Assembly (NCBI GenBank): GCA_030340625.1
Contig: JAOPHQ010001147.1
Location: forward strand, 12,501 to 76,500
DNA from: Merluccius polli
Taxonomy: Eukaryota > Chordata > Actinopteri > Gadiformes > Merlucciidae
Direction: 5' to 3'
DNA: 64,000 nt
Part shown: one piece after another, positions 1 to 30,767 of the stretch
How the letters are laid out: each line of letters begins with the position of its first letter
Position numbering within the stretch: position 1 is the first letter of the stretch
The notes under the pieces: generated by a model
Databases searched by the model: none
What the model was told of the DNA's origin: nothing
What the model saw: the letters and a program-made list of their open reading frames with translations, nothing else
Translations under genes and position numbers: made by a program

Positions 1-1002
1 TACCTCACATTCTGCCTTCCTCTACAAAATCTAATGATGAAACTGGGACGGACACATGAGACGAGTTGTTTGCTAGTTTTTCTGTGCTTCGTTCGAAATA
101 TGAGAAAGATGTTGACACTCTTCATCTTCCGTTTATGTAAATGTGTGAGGTGTGCACAGGAATGCAGGTTATGCTCGGCAGCAGACTCTCTGAGCTACAC
201 CCTCCAGACTCTGATACATAATTCATAAGATTTCTACAAATGCCATAAGTTGTTAGATTTTCATCATGCAATGAGAATTTGCTTTGTGCTTGCTTTAATT
301 CTTTCACCCTCTATATCTCTCTCGCTCTCTCCTGCTCTCTCTCTTTTTCTATGTATCTCTCTGTCTCGTTTGATATTTTTTTTGCTTTGAAATATTTAAA
401 TATAACCTACAACTTAACAACATGTGGGAACCTCTACAAGCCATTCATAAATGCACATTCATAATTGACATGATCTTCTCATTCTTTGTTTTTCATTCCT
501 TTTTTTGTTTTTCCTTTCTTTTCTCATTTTCACCTAATTCTTTCACACATATCCTTGAAATCTTCCCCTTTCACACATTCTTCAAATAGAGGAGAGTGCT
601 CACTTTCTCAGCTCTGCAGAGGTCAATTATGGCACACTCACCAATGGTACGTGAGGCAAAAAATGGTATGCCCAGCCCCATCTCTATCCCAGCCAATGAA
701 TACACCCAGTCGTACATGGTGCAGTGAAAGTCACCTATAGAACCCCTGTGTGTAAATAAACATGTCTAAAGTATCATCATGTGTTGTACAGAGATGTGTG
801 TGCCTGTCAATCACTATTCTTGTTAATATTGCTTTCTGATTGGAGTTTGGCAGCGTTCGCTGATGACATTATGAATGTAGTAAGCTGGTAAAGATTATTT
901 GCAATCATATATAATTGAAAGCACTCTGAACCAAATCAATTCTCTTTCTCTCTCTCTCTCTCTCTCCCTCTCTCTCTCTCTCTCTCGCTCTCTTTTTCTC
1001 AG
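1..1002 (+). other. atp2b3 intron upstream of site A
   Basis: Intronic sequence with pyrimidine-rich tracts at about 300-360 and 939-996. It contains one exon-like open segment (620-727), listed separately. Nothing else was recognised. Confidence 0.7.
620..727 (+). other. Exon-like open segment in intron (unidentified)
   Basis: After a pyrimidine-rich stretch ending ctctgcag, a 35-codon frame contains SPMVREAKNGMPSPISIPAN and ends EYTQSYMVQ at tga 725-727. An aataaa follows at 755-760. This has the layout of a small terminal exon, but I do not recognise the peptide and it does not match the PMCA family. It could be chance. Confidence 0.2.
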
Positions 1003-18848
<17,846 letters not shown>

Positions 18849-20951
18849 CTGAAGGTAGGAGGTGAGGTGGTGGTTGTCAAGCAGAGGGGACAGAAAGGAG
18901 ATGTCTCCCTCATTACATTTCAGACTGGGGGGGGAGCTGCAAGGCACGAGGGAGGGTGGGAGGGAGTGGACAATTGGTTTTGAAGACTTCTTCTCGCAGC
19001 TCCTGGAGAGCATTGAGATTAGTCCCTCCTTCCCTCCACCCACCCACACACCCCCTCCCCCTTCCTCCCCCAGTATCCCTCCTCTCCTTGAGCACACCCT
19101 CATTCATTCAACGTGCAGGCCTGCGCCACCTTGTGTAGATGGAGACGTGTGTGTGTGAGCCGCTTCTTGCCACAGGTTGCCATGCAAACACCGCACCCCT
19201 GCTGTGCTTCAACGGGTGGCCAATGCGGCTCCGGGGGCTGACTCACTCTGTTCTTCATATCGGTGTTCCCCCCCGTGACAACTGTTGTCACTACTACCGA
19301 CCACGCTACAGTGACACACAGACGCCATCTTCATTCCTGGTCATCTTCTACTATGAAACCATACTTACTTCCCTGCGACTTAAGTGGCGCTACGTTCAGG
19401 CTTACGTTTATGTTATAGAGCTTTAACCAGAGTTGATTCTTATTTATTGCGTTTTGTTTATGTATTTATTTATTTATTGGTGCTCATTCACTTATTTCTT
19501 TTACAGTTTGGGTTATTTATTTGTTGTTTTATCCTGACTCTGCCTGCAGAATTTTTATAAATCTTTTTTATTTCTATATTTTCCTTCTTATTTTCTCGTT
19601 TTGTGTGTGTGTGTGTGTGTCTGTAGTTGCGTATTGTCTTGTCCCTTCTGAAAACAAAAACTGTCAAAAAACATAAATTGCAAAGAAAGAATATTAATTT
19701 CAACCTAATGGTAAACAAATAATTAATAATATATACAAACATCAACAAAATAGGCAGGAAAAAAGATTGACACTGTGGGCAACAGAGAACTAGTCGTGAC
19801 TCTTAACACTATCATCGACTCAGCCATGTCCCTTAACACTATCTTTGAGGTCTGTGTAACCTGGAGGGAGGGGCAGTTGTCTTTGCACTTCCACCTGCCA
19901 TTAGATGTTCTTTTGTCTTTAAGGATGCTTCCCTGCCCCCCTCCCCCTATCTTCTCTCTGGCTGTCCGCCATGCCCCTGTTTTTATATATGTTTTTCCTC
20001 GGCTCTCTGTCTCTTTTCCCTTTCCTGGTCTTATTGGGTATCTTACTGTTGCTTTGGTTTGCTTTTGGCTTTTGATTTAGGTTTTAAAGATGGGTGCTTG
20101 TGGAGCATTGACCCTTTAAATATCACCAATCACACAATGCACAGGCGATGGCCCTTTAAAACATGGATTAACATGGATTCACTTTAATGTTTGCACCTTG
20201 CTCTTGCATGCCTGCTGTGGGTTTGTTTCAATGGTGTAACATGGTGTCCTTTACCCATTCCCATATGAATAAGTATTGTGGATATATGGTATCATAAATC
20301 CGGTTTGATATGGGCTGTTTGAGTATTATGATGACTCCTCAAATGGCCACTGTAAATGTTTAAAATTAAGACTGAACAAGACTGATGGAAAGCACTGAAA
20401 AGTGAGTAACCAAGTATGAATCAGAACTTTGTCCGGTTCTGAATGGTCATTTTTTGACCATTTCAACCATTTTCTCTGGCCAATGTTGCTCTATTCTTCA
20501 CATTGAAAGCCCACTGAATGTCCCATTTCATATAACTGTCAGCCTACTTTGGCTAAATACTGTACATGCTCTGTCAGAATGATGTCGTAACGCTTTTTCA
20601 AACGAACAGAGCATAAATAAAAAACACTATATATTTCATGACTTGAGGGGAGCCCAGCACACAGAACACAGGTAATGATGAAGGTCCATCTACAACAAAG
20701 CATCCCATTCAACAACAACAAAAGAGTCGGGAGCGATGAGACCATTTCCACTCCACAGAATCCACCGCTACATTCCACAGAACATTCAACATTCCAAACA
20801 ACCTCATCACATTCCAGTGTGTGTGTGAGCGTGCCCTCCTCCAGTATCCTATGTTGCACTAGGTGTGATTTAAGCCGCTGACCTCATGTTGCCTCGGCAT
20901 GTGACTGCAAAGCAATGCAACACTTGAGCCCTGCAGCATCTCCTCACAACC

Positions 20952-20983
<32 letters not shown>

Positions 20984-21020
20984 TGGAATCTGTGAGTGGT
21001 CATTGCCACCATGGAAGAAA

Positions 21021-21056
<36 letters not shown>

Positions 21057-22415
21057 TTGGGGGAGGAGGGGGGTTAGGCAATATGCAACAGACTGCCCAG
21101 TAAGCAGGTGTACCCCAGGCATAGAAGTTAGATACAATGTAACCACAAAGACGTTTGTACAATGCAAATACCCCCAGAGAACATGTCTGTTTGCTGTCTG
21201 CTTGTTCTATTTCTGGATGCATGCAGGGCTCTCTGGGAACACCCTTACCTGTATAGAACTCTGTCTTCTAGAATGCCCATTATCATCGTCACCGGCCCAG
21301 TTGACGGGCAGATGGGCTGGGACATTGTATTGGTCTGTCTGTTTTGAAGCATGCATTTGGTATCATAAATGTCACTCTTTATGTGTTGGTAAATCATTTA
21401 GGCTATTGTTACTACTGTGTGCTACAATCTCATCATATATGCTTTTCCCTAATACACACACACACACACACAAAGATAAACCGCAATGATGTAAATTCAG
21501 CTGTCAAATTCCAGTCATCTCTGTCTATTTGTCCAGCCACAAAATATACATTTTAAGACATTTTCACAGGAGGAAAAACAATGTGAAAAAGAATATATTA
21601 TATTTACTATTAAAGTTATAAATTATTGTACAACTGCACCGCTACTGTACAGGTTGCCCAAATGTGCATCTTTGAGTTACAAGTTATTAGTTCCTGCTCT
21701 TTTTTCCAATATTTTTTCCATTATTTTAATCCTATTGCTTTTTGTACAGAGAGGGATGACAAAATGGAATCGCTTGTATATTATTATTGAAATTCTCCAC
21801 CAGTACTCCCGCTGATGGAACAAGGGACAGATGCACATTCTCCCAAGCATACTCTCTAGGGCTGCGTTTTCTGTCCACTAAACAGCTCCTGAATTGTGCA
21901 GAGGTGTGAATATATTTAGCCTCTTTTAAGACCACAGACACCACCCTGTACATAGAGACCAGGAGATACAAACGTACCTCATGTGTGACCTAATAGAGCA
22001 GGCCATAATGGGACCTGGGGGGGGGGGGTGAAGGGGACAGATGTCAGGGCTACAGCGAGATACAGAGCTAGAGTCTGCAGAAGTACAATGCATCCATCCA
22101 GCCATGCATTGTTTAGCCTGTGCTTTTAGATCTGCTCTAAGTAGGCCTGTTACTGCCACGTGACGATTTGATGAAGATCTGACACTTCAAGATGTTCCGT
22201 ATACATAATGTTGTAAATATTGTGTGGAATGGTCCCTTCCTTCTGGCACATTGCAGTGCTGTTCCCCAGACAGAAAATGCAGCCTTAACTGTGCTGAAAT
22301 GAAAAAGACAAAAAAAAAGGGAACAAACAAAAAAAAGAAAATAATATAGACTGAATATATTAAAGAGTAACCTGCCTGTTATTTAAGCGAATAAATATCT
22401 ATATATGAGAAAGAA
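18849..22415 (+). other. atp2b3: Probable 3' UTR of atp2b3
   Basis: No coding potential that resembles a protein was seen. The stretch holds AT-rich UTR-like sequence, a 31-base C run (20953-20983), a (GT)n tract (about 21022-21054) and a candidate polyadenylation signal aataaa at 22390-22395. The 3' end is inferred from that signal only; earlier or later ends are possible. Confidence 0.45.
22390..22395 (+). promoter_or_regulatory. Candidate polyadenylation signal of atp2b3
   Basis: Canonical aataaa about 3.5 kb after the b-frame stop, in AT-rich sequence. Choice among possible signals is inference. Confidence 0.35.
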
Positions 22416-23119
22416 CACACCTGTATACTGTAGACTAAAACTGTATGGAAATCTAAGAGAATTTAATGGGAATAAGTCCAAACACCTTTTGTCTGTATGA
22501 AAGAAAAAAAACTACATCAAAGTATTCTACAATAATAACTTTGACCAAGTCTCTGTGACTCTTGTGTTGTTTGTTGCTAATGGTGCATGGCTACACTCAC
22601 ATTGTTTTTATTAGCCTAATTAATGACATAGATATTGGACTTAATTCTTATATTTTTGTCTGTAGTTTTCTATCACCGTTATGTGGAACCCTGTCTCTCA
22701 TAAAAATAATTAAACAATGTTATTATTTGCGTTACATAGGCATACGTTCAATTATCTGCATAATGGGTGGATAGAAAAAAAAGTGCCTTTTCTGACTTGC
22801 GCAACAATTGCCTGATGTCTTGTCATGGATTGCAATTGAAAAATTGATCAATGACAGCAGAACATTATACATACCATGTTTAAAACATCAAATCACATAG
22901 GCTATCCTTACCTTATTAGGTCTACCAAGTTGACCTACAATGCCCAGGCTATCTTATTTCCGTTTATTGTGCAATGTTGGGATTTAGTAATAATGTTTAT
23001 AATTATAATAATTATATGAAAGAACAAATAATAGCCTACAGAATCATGGAGTTGAGATCTCTACTCTACACATATGGCGATGTCTGACATAAGAACACAC
23101 ACAATTAGTTTGTTTTAAA
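22416..23119. other. Intergenic, AT-rich
   Basis: No gene recognised. A stretch near 22995-23105 (with tatggcgatgt) is partly repeated after the fold-back element near 23575-23636. Confidence 0.6.
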
Positions 23120-23552
23120 GGTAACACTTTACAATAAGGTACGCAAAAACATGGGTAGTTACTGAGAAACGAATGAGTAACGAATGATGAACGACCAGGG
23201 CCCTAACGGGCCCTAGCAGGGCCCTAAGTGACAGTTACTCAGTAACTACTGAGGAATTACTGGTAAACAGACTAGGGGATACCCAGTAACTCCTCAGTAG
23301 TTACTGAGTAAATGTCACTTAGTGCCCCGTTAAGGGCCCCAGTTAGGGCCCTGGTTGTTCATCATTCGTTACTCAGTAACGAATACAGTAGTCCCCTAGT
23401 CTGTTTACCAGTAATTCCTCAGTAGTTACTGAGTAACTGTCACTTAGGGCCCTGTTAGGGCCCCAGTTAGGGCCCTGGTCGTTCATCATTCGTTACTCAT
23501 TCATTCCTCAGTAACTACCCACCTTTTGCGTACCTTATTGTAAAGTGTTACC
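23120..23552. mobile_element. Complete fold-back MITE with 8-bp target duplication
   Basis: Perfect terminal inverted repeats of 29 bp beginning ggtaacactttacaataagg and ending with the reverse complement. The interior is itself largely repeated (gagtaactgtcacttagggc units in both orientations). Flanked by gttttaaa at 23112-23119 and 23553-23560. An 8-bp duplication fits hAT, P or Merlin superfamilies; the termini do not decide. No protein is encoded. Confidence 0.85.
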
Positions 23553-23560
23553 GTTTTAAA

Positions 23561-24720
23561 GTCAACACTGGTATTATAATTATATGAACGAACAAATGTA
23601 TGGCGATGTGTGTCCAACACAACAACACACACACTTAGCCTATTGGATTTAATTTAATATTATAGCCTATCATAACATTTGATTGATTTGTTTAAGAGAC
23701 ATTTAATAAAGTCCTATCTGGTATGTTTCAGACTAGTCCCGCATAGCCAGACCTATCCTATGACTTTTATTATTAAAAAAGACAAACTAACTTGATCATC
23801 GGTGAGCTAGAGATGAAGACTGCCTTTACTTTAGCTCTGGAGGAGCTCACTGGACCTGGTTAAAACCACAGAAGATGTAATAGCTGTATGTAGCTCTTGC
23901 AAAATGCTATTAAACCAATATCACAGATCGGATCGCACATTGGTCAAGTCAATGTCAGTGACACATGCCGCTGCCAGAATTAAGAGACTGACGATGGCCG
24001 TGTCAAAAAACGTTTCAACATCGGGCATGAGAGTCTGCCCAGATCGTTGGGCGACTATTTCAGTCAGATCAGACAGAACACACGATTATATCCGCGATAA
24101 TGAATTTTGTTTGACATTCAATTTTCCCACTTTTTTGCTTCCTAATCTCAATATGTAATCTCTATAATTGACAGCCGAGTTATTTCAGATTAGTCTTTAT
24201 TTTAAAGAGTAGGGCCTACATGTTGGACGATGTTTCACACATAAGTGTCACATGATGTCCTTGATATAAGGAAAAAAATGCTTTGAATAGCCTATCAATA
24301 TCAACGATCCAATAGTGTGAAATATTGTCCAATGTCCATTGGTCCATTGGTCTATTTTGTTTTGCAAGCGAATATCGTCAAACTGAAATCACAGCGGTGC
24401 CCGCTTCTACTATTGCAAAAGTAATAATGTAATGAGTAGTGTAAAGAATTACCAGTCCACAGGGAGTAATAAAGTAAAGTAAGGCATTACTTTTTTTAAA
24501 GTTACGAGTCATATGTCTGTTGAATTTTCTGTATGTACAGACTTGTACCCATGACATTCATTGAACAAAATACATATTTGGAAAATGTTATTTAAATCAG
24601 ACAAACCCCAACATTTAATGGAGATTCCGATCGAAATCGGAACTGAAAGTGATGCTCAATGGACTCCCATACAACATTTTCTGTTTCTAAGGCCCAGATG
24701 CATGAGGTGGGCATTAGTAG
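23561..24720. other. Intergenic, nothing recognised
   Basis: AT-rich sequence without a convincing gene or a bounded element. Confidence 0.55.
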
Positions 24721-25545
24721 CCTCTCTATAGACCACCCTAGTGTTGTTGTCACTTGATCACGTCTGCATCACATCCAGATTCATCAGTTTTCTTTAACAC
24801 GAAAATAAAACTATTTGTTTTCTGTGCCTTAATCACCTCGCTCGCTGCTAGCTGCCTTTTAAAAGAATCCACAGAATCAGCAGACCGTAAGGGTGCGGAC
24901 AGAGCATTCCATAATTTAGGGTCTACAGCCTCAAAAGCTCATTCACCATGGGTCTTAAGGCGTGGGACACACAGCAAATTTAGGCATGCTTGACCTAAGA
25001 GCAAGCTGATGAGTAAGGGTGAAGTAGTTCAGCTACGTATGCAGGAGCCTTATCGTGCAATGCTGTGTAAGTAAGAGTGATCATTTTAAACTGGATCCTA
25101 TACACAACAGGAAGCCAGTGAAGATATCTTAGTATATGGGTAATGTAAGACCGTTTATTTGACCTAGTAAGTAGTCTTGTGGCAGCCTTCTGGATTGCCT
25201 GCAGATGGTCAAGAAGAGACATACTAAGTGAGGAGAAACGTGTATTGCAGTAGTCAATGTGAGATGAGATAAAGGCATGTATAAGCATCTCTAGTTCAGC
25301 AGTTGAAACTACCGATCTCAGTTTACTAATATTTCTTAAGTATCAGCATTGAGCTGTAAAAAATGTTCTGCCATCCAGTTCCTAATAGCGTGAGGACAAT
25401 CTAGGAGCCTAGATAACCGAGCCTAAAAGTGGAGTTGGATGAATTATAAGAAATATTAAATCTGTTCATGATCTGCCATGGGCAACAAATATAAAGAGAA
25501 TAACAGGGGCTCCAGGAACGAGCCCTGCGGGACATCACAGTATAT
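24720..25545 (-). pseudogene. LINE fragment (L2/CR1-like), C-terminal RT region, minus strand
   Basis: On the minus strand a frame of about 97 codons (25288-24995) reads HAFISSHIDYCNTRFSSLSM, LQAIQKAATRLLTRSNKRSY and LRYLHWLPVVYRIQFKMITL. This is the conserved region after the reverse transcriptase core in L2/CR1-clade LINEs. Upstream on the same strand a VPQGS-like motif near 25540 marks the RT core, but stops and frameshifts break it. Dead, truncated copy. Confidence 0.75.
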
Positions 25546-25569
25546 ATACTTTTATATATATAAGTATAC

Positions 25570-26670
25570 CAATAAATCCATTCTTCTACAACATTGACAT
25601 CCCCATCCCAAAAGACAAGCACAAAATGTCCTTCAGAAACCTCAAATCCATCTCCCCCTCATCTCTCTTAGCCTCTCTTGCCTGTAAAATGTCTGCCTCC
25701 TCTCCCCCACCTTCTGACAATCCCTCCGGTCTTGTCAATTATTACAATGACACACTCTCCTCCTGTCTTGATCAGCTGGCTCCCATCAAAACCAAATCTG
25801 TCTCATTCACACACTCAGCTCCCTGGTACACTTCTGAACGCCACAAATTGAAATCCTGTAAGTGCCAGCTTGAAAGACTCTGCAAGAAAACTGGTTTAAC
25901 AGTACATATCCAAGACTACACAGTGTACCTTCAACAATACAAAGACATTCCACCTACAACTCACACCTCATACACTTTGGCTCCATCAACCCCAAGGCTC
26001 TCCTTTCCACACTAAACAAGCTTCTCAAACCCAGTGACAACACCTCCACAACCTTCACAGTTAACAGTCAGTTAACAGTCTTTTCTTTCATTCTTCCAAA
26101 CAAAAATCGACGCCATCTACAGCAACCTGACTGCCCCCCCCCGCCCCCCCATCTGCCTCACCTGTCGCCGCCCCCTCCTCCTTCTCTACTCAACCCCTGT
26201 CTCAGTCCTCCCCTGTGTCCCCAATGCAGCTGTCCAATATTATGGTACAAATGAAAACCTCCACCTGCGTTCTGGATCCCATCCCATCCACTCGTCAAAG
26301 ACTGTCTCCCGGCCATCTCAAAAATCATAAACTCTTTCTTCAGCTCTGGTTCTGTCCCCTAAACACTCAAAACCTGGCTACTGTCATCAAAAAACCTGGA
26401 CTTAACATGGACATCATGAGCAAATTCAGACCCATCTCCAATCTCCCCTTTCTGTCAAAAATACTGGAACGTGTTGTCGCCTCCTAACTCAAAGCCCGCC
26501 TCATCTTCAACAACCTTTTTGAACCATTTCAAACCGGTTTCCACTCACAGCACATCACGGAAGCAGCCCTCCTCAAAGTCACCAACAGCCTCCTCCTCTC
26601 CTCAGACTCTGGTCACTTCAGCATCCTCATCCTCTTCGACCTCACTGCAGCTTTTTTGGTAGGATTGGAC
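25570..26670 (+). pseudogene. LINE fragment (L2-like), pre-RT and RT N-terminal part, plus strand
   Basis: Plus-strand frames include CLDQLAPIKTKSVSFTHSAP WYTSE (linker typical of L2-clade ORF2) and FRPISNLPFLSKILERVVAS, then FEPFQTGFHSQHITEAALLK in another frame, the first RT motifs. Frameshifts and a missing second half show it is defective. It lies next to a minus-strand fragment of similar type. Confidence 0.75.
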
Positions 26671-27007
26671 TCAAAAACATGGGAGGAGCACAGAGCACAC
26701 ATGATGAACTACACCAAAAGGCACAGAGTCTCAGAAAAGGCGAAAGAAAATGGAAAAAATAAAGGTTACGAATGAACTTGATAAAGAAGCAACTGGCTGC
26801 CTTGGAAGAAAAGGACACACGACAAGAAGCATCACCACAAGCAGCAGTAATCACTCAAATCCCAACACAAATGGCACCTCAACAAATGGAGCCACCACAA
26901 CAACTGCAAAACCTACAGCAACAATGGTAGCCTACCCTCCCCGACCTGGAAAAATACATATTGGGAACTCACATCCCGAACAGTGGCACGGATAAAGGAG
27001 AGACGGG
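26671..27007. other. Unassigned intergenic sequence
   Basis: Short open stretches rich in Thr, Asn and Pro codons, no recognisable family. Confidence 0.5.
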
Positions 27008-27479
27008 TAAGTGAGATGGCTCACAGAATAGACGCCATGACACCGTAGCCAAATGCTAAATGCTCCCTCCCTTTTCAGAAGCGGAGCGTTATGGCTGCCG
27101 ATTTTGTTAACTTGCTCTGACCCGGTATCACGCTTTTTCGTGCTCATTTTCACGAAAATTGAATCATGTCCCAGTATGATTCAATAGATTAATTGCCGGG
27201 TTGTCCATTGTGTGTGCTTCATTTTTTTGTCCACTTGGTGGCAGTGTAGGCAGATTATTCGGTCACTTCCTGTTGGGCTAGATCCTCCAAATTTATAATT
27301 TTAGTAGTTTAATGCCCTGATTCATATAAGAGATACCCCATGTCTCCATCTTATTCCCAAGTCATTCTAGGTCCCTATTAATGGTGTGTTTTTTTAATCT
27401 ATTGATGACCTCTGAACTACCCATTTGAATCACTTCCAGAAGGCCTAGAGCTACCCGATTGATAATCGTGTATGTCTTT

Positions 27480-27850
27480 TAGGCCCTCTTTCATATAAAA
27501 GACACCCCAGGTCTCTATCTTATTCCCAAGTCATGATAGGCCCCTATTCATGGTTTATTCTTGTAAGGGGCGTGGCTAGGGCCCCTTTTGACTTTTGGAC
27601 CCCAAACTTGAGAACCTGGTCCCCACCCCACATGTGTTTACACACCTAAAAGCACAAGTTTCTATCTCATCCCTCCGGAAATGGGGAATTTGAAACCTTC
27701 TAGGCCCCTCTTCATGGTATATTCTAGTAAGGGGCGTGGCTAGGGCCTGTTTTTACTTTTAGACCCCAAACGTGAGAACCTGGTCCCAACCCCACGTGTT
27801 TACACACCTAAAAAACACAAGTTTATATCTCCATCCCACTGGAAATGGGG
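27480..27850 (+). repeat. Two tandem copies of a ggggcgtggctaggg-containing repeat
   Basis: The blocks at about 27565-27690 and 27728-27850 share ggggcgtggctagggcc, gagaacctggtcccaacccc-like sequence and tttacacacctaaaa. Confidence 0.7.
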
Positions 27851-28299
27851 AACTTGAATTTATAGCAACATTTATCTCCAATGCGTTTCAATTGAGCATG
27901 TGATGGTGCTTTGTGAGTCACCCCCCCCGGGCTGAGGTGTCCTCCTTTTCAACAACTCATAAATGGTCACCCTACAATACTCTGATAGGACGTCACAGTG
28001 TGATTAAGGTGTTTACATGTCTACAATAATGCCAGTAAGACTGGTGGAATACTCCACATGTCTTCATTCAGTATTGATTACTCCCACTATGGGAATGCTG
28101 TTTACATGGCAGTGTGTTAATCTGAGTATTGTCTTCATCAGGTTAACATCAGTCTAGTGTTGTCTTATGTGTACGACTTATATTTATTGTTATTTATTTA
28201 ATTTTAATGTTAAACAAGTTGAAGCCTCTCCCCTGTACTGTACCTGGATATTACAGGAGCCAAAATACATTTCATAATCAAAATTCTAACTGCTCACTT

Positions 28300-28510
28300 T
28301 GTTTAAATACTTTTACTTTTACTTCTAATACTTAAGTACATTTTATATCAGAAAATTACTTTTGGTACTTAAGTACAGTAAATGTCAGGTACTTTCAGAC
28401 TTTTACTCAAGTAATATTCTAAAAGGTGACTTTTACTTCTACCAAAGTCATTTTCTGGTAAGATACTTGTACTTTGACTCAAGTATCGCTTTCAAGTACT
28501 TTATACAAGA
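28300..28510. repeat. Dispersed acttttact-rich repeat, copy 1
   Basis: Repeated tactttact and acttaagtac motifs, ending caagtactttatacaagac. A related copy lies at 34480-34680. Confidence 0.7.
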
Positions 28511-28672
28511 CTGCCTTTAGGCCCTCTGTCATATAAAAGAAAAAATATCTTATGCCCAAGTCATTCCCCCATTTTTTTTAATTGGCGGCCATAACGCTCC
28601 GCTTCTGAAACGGGAGGGAGCATTTGGCTACGGTAGCATGACGTCTATTCTGTGAGCCATCTCACTTTTTCA

Positions 28673-29451
28673 TCTTTGTTGAGAGTTGCACATGTGCAGT
28701 GGGCTACCGATCGGGCAGGAAAAATTTGTAATAATTAACAAACTAAACATCATATACATTCACTGAACCAAGATTATGAAAATAAAATGCACATTTCTCA
28801 CTATAAATGTTATCAAAACGCATTTTAATGCCAAAACTACCCTAAAATTTTGCACTGAGAATAAAAGGAATATCAGCCATTTTGTTTTGCTTTGTCAGAC
28901 CGAAGCTTGACGCTCATGTGACGTGGACGCAGGCCAATAGAAAAAAATAGGCCAAAAAATGTAGCCATGTCACAATTTTAGAGCCATTATTGTGAAACTA
29001 CTAGATTTTGTGCTATGGACCAATGTAGCTATTACACGTTTTGACGTGAGACTGGGTTGCTCATATGCATCGTTTTGGGTCGTATTGACCTATTCTGTCA
29101 CTCATGTTGGAGGACAGAAAACCCCCGCTTAATGTGCCCCCCCCCCAAATGTTCAAATGAAACCTACGCCACTGGCTGGATATGATTTGTCGCAGAAGGA
29201 GAAGGGTTTTAATATGTATGTTTCCAGCTATATTGACAAATATGAGAGTGAGTATTCTCAAGCCTTGTAGTTTGTTAATATTCATGAACTTTTAGCCTAT
29301 CACTACGAACATGCATTTTCTCAGATTCTACTAAAGATTAGGTAACAGTAAACAACGGCCACTTTCAGTTTGGGTTATAATCCATATAATCCTTTATTCA
29401 AAGGGGATAGTGAAGGTATTGGCATTGTTGACCTCTTGATTATCCTTACCA
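28673..29451. other. Intergenic, nothing recognised
   Basis: AT-rich; no gene or bounded element seen. Confidence 0.55.
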
Positions 29452-29736
29452 GCCCCCAGTTAGGGCCCTGGTCGTTCATCAGTACGTTACTCAGTAACTA
29501 CCCACGTTTTGCGTACCTTATTGTAAAGTGTTACCCATCATTCGTTACTCAGTACGAATACAGTAGTCCCCTAGTCTGTTTACCAGTAACTCCTCAGTTA
29601 CTGAGTAACTGTCACTTAGGGCCCTGTTAGGGCCCCAGTTAGGGCCCCAGTTAGGGCCCTGGTTGTTCATCATTCATTACTCATTCGTTCCTCAGTAACT
29701 ACCCATGTTTTGCGTACCATATTGTAAAGTGTTACC
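29452..29736. mobile_element. Two partial copies of the same fold-back MITE
   Basis: Two successive right-end segments (29452-29535 and 29536-29736), each ending with the gtaaagtgttacc terminus also seen at 23120-23552. The left terminus is missing. A rearranged or tandemly inserted remnant. Confidence 0.75.
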
Positions 29737-29757
29737 GTAAAGGGTGCTGATCCTCTC

Positions 29758-30767
29758 TCTCTCTCAGCTGGTTCTCCTGCTCCCTTTTCCACCAAGGCAG
29801 TTTGAGAGCCAGTTCGGAGCCGGCTCTTGGCCAGGAAAACTGGTTGTTTTTTTTTTAAAACCCATCCACCACCCCCCCCTAATGGAGGACCTTTTTTTTC
29901 TTCTTTATCCTTTTCCTTTTTTTTGTTTTGTTTTTTTTTTTCCTTTTTTATTAAGTCTATAACATAGATCAAAACACAATTTACATAGGCTGTTTTACTC
30001 ATAAGATTAAAACTATAGAAATTGTACAGATAATAATAATGAGAAAGGATAAGGATAATAAAATAATGATAATAATAATACAAAACAATAAATAAATGTA
30101 AAAATAAAATAAATAAATAAAAACATTCAAGTAAAAGAATAAATGATCACTATAAAAACATTTTATAGCAGATCTATCTTTTTTGAATTACCTTTTAGGC
30201 TAGTTTATTATTTTTTCTTTGACTCAGTTTTCCCAATGTTCCCCTTCTATAAGTTTAATCCATCGTTTTCCATACATTTCATTATTACCTCCATATGTCA
30301 TCCCACATTCAATTTTACAATACAGCACCAACTCTTTGCTGGTCTAGAACCAAGAACCATTCATGTCAGGGGCTGGGGGCGGGATTATCGTGACCAACAA
30401 GACCAACTAAAACACAAAGCTTTACTATGGATTGATTAATATTGTAACAGATCATAGTTAGTCCCCGTAGGGGAAAGTGGCGGGGAGCCCCGCCACTTTC
30501 CGTGTATGTTTTCGTCCATAGCAATCAAAACGAGAAGCACATATGTGGTGTACCAGTCATGTTTTGATGACAATTTAGGCTCGCAAAGCCAAGCGCAAGT
30601 TGGCACTAGCGTTTGTGCGAAAGCGGAAACGTTTAGTGATGTAATGAAGTGGCTCTCTAGCCTGTGGAAAAGCAAACCGGTTTTCAAGTTGAACCAACTG
30701 CGAACCAGCAGTAGAACTAGAACTAGGTTTTTGTTGGTGGAAAAGGAGCCAGTAGGTGTCACTGACG
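29758..30767. mobile_element. Probable non-autonomous DNA transposon (degraded inverted ends)
   Basis: Left end about 29766-29845 (ctcccttttccaccaaggca) and right end about 30660-30767 share inverted similarity around ttttccaccaa and gaaccagc-type motifs. The interior includes a T-rich stretch and a perfect 14-bp hairpin at 30472-30501. Boundaries are approximate. Confidence 0.45.
30472..30501. other. Perfect hairpin, 14-bp stem, 2-nt loop
   Basis: ggaaagtggcgggg, ag, then its exact reverse complement. Confidence 0.9.

Larger units (their letters stand above)
27008..28672. mobile_element. Region bounded by about 90-bp inverted repeats
   Basis: The arm at 27008-27104 (gatggctcacagaatagacg ... 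gcggagcgttatggc) is repeated inverted at 28583-28672 with a few changes, including a 7-bp insertion in the left arm. Consistent with a non-autonomous DNA transposon or an inverted pair of one repeat. The interior contains the duplicated ggggcgtggctaggg block (27565-27850) and an acttttactt-rich repeat (28300-28510). No target duplication was established. Confidence 0.6.
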
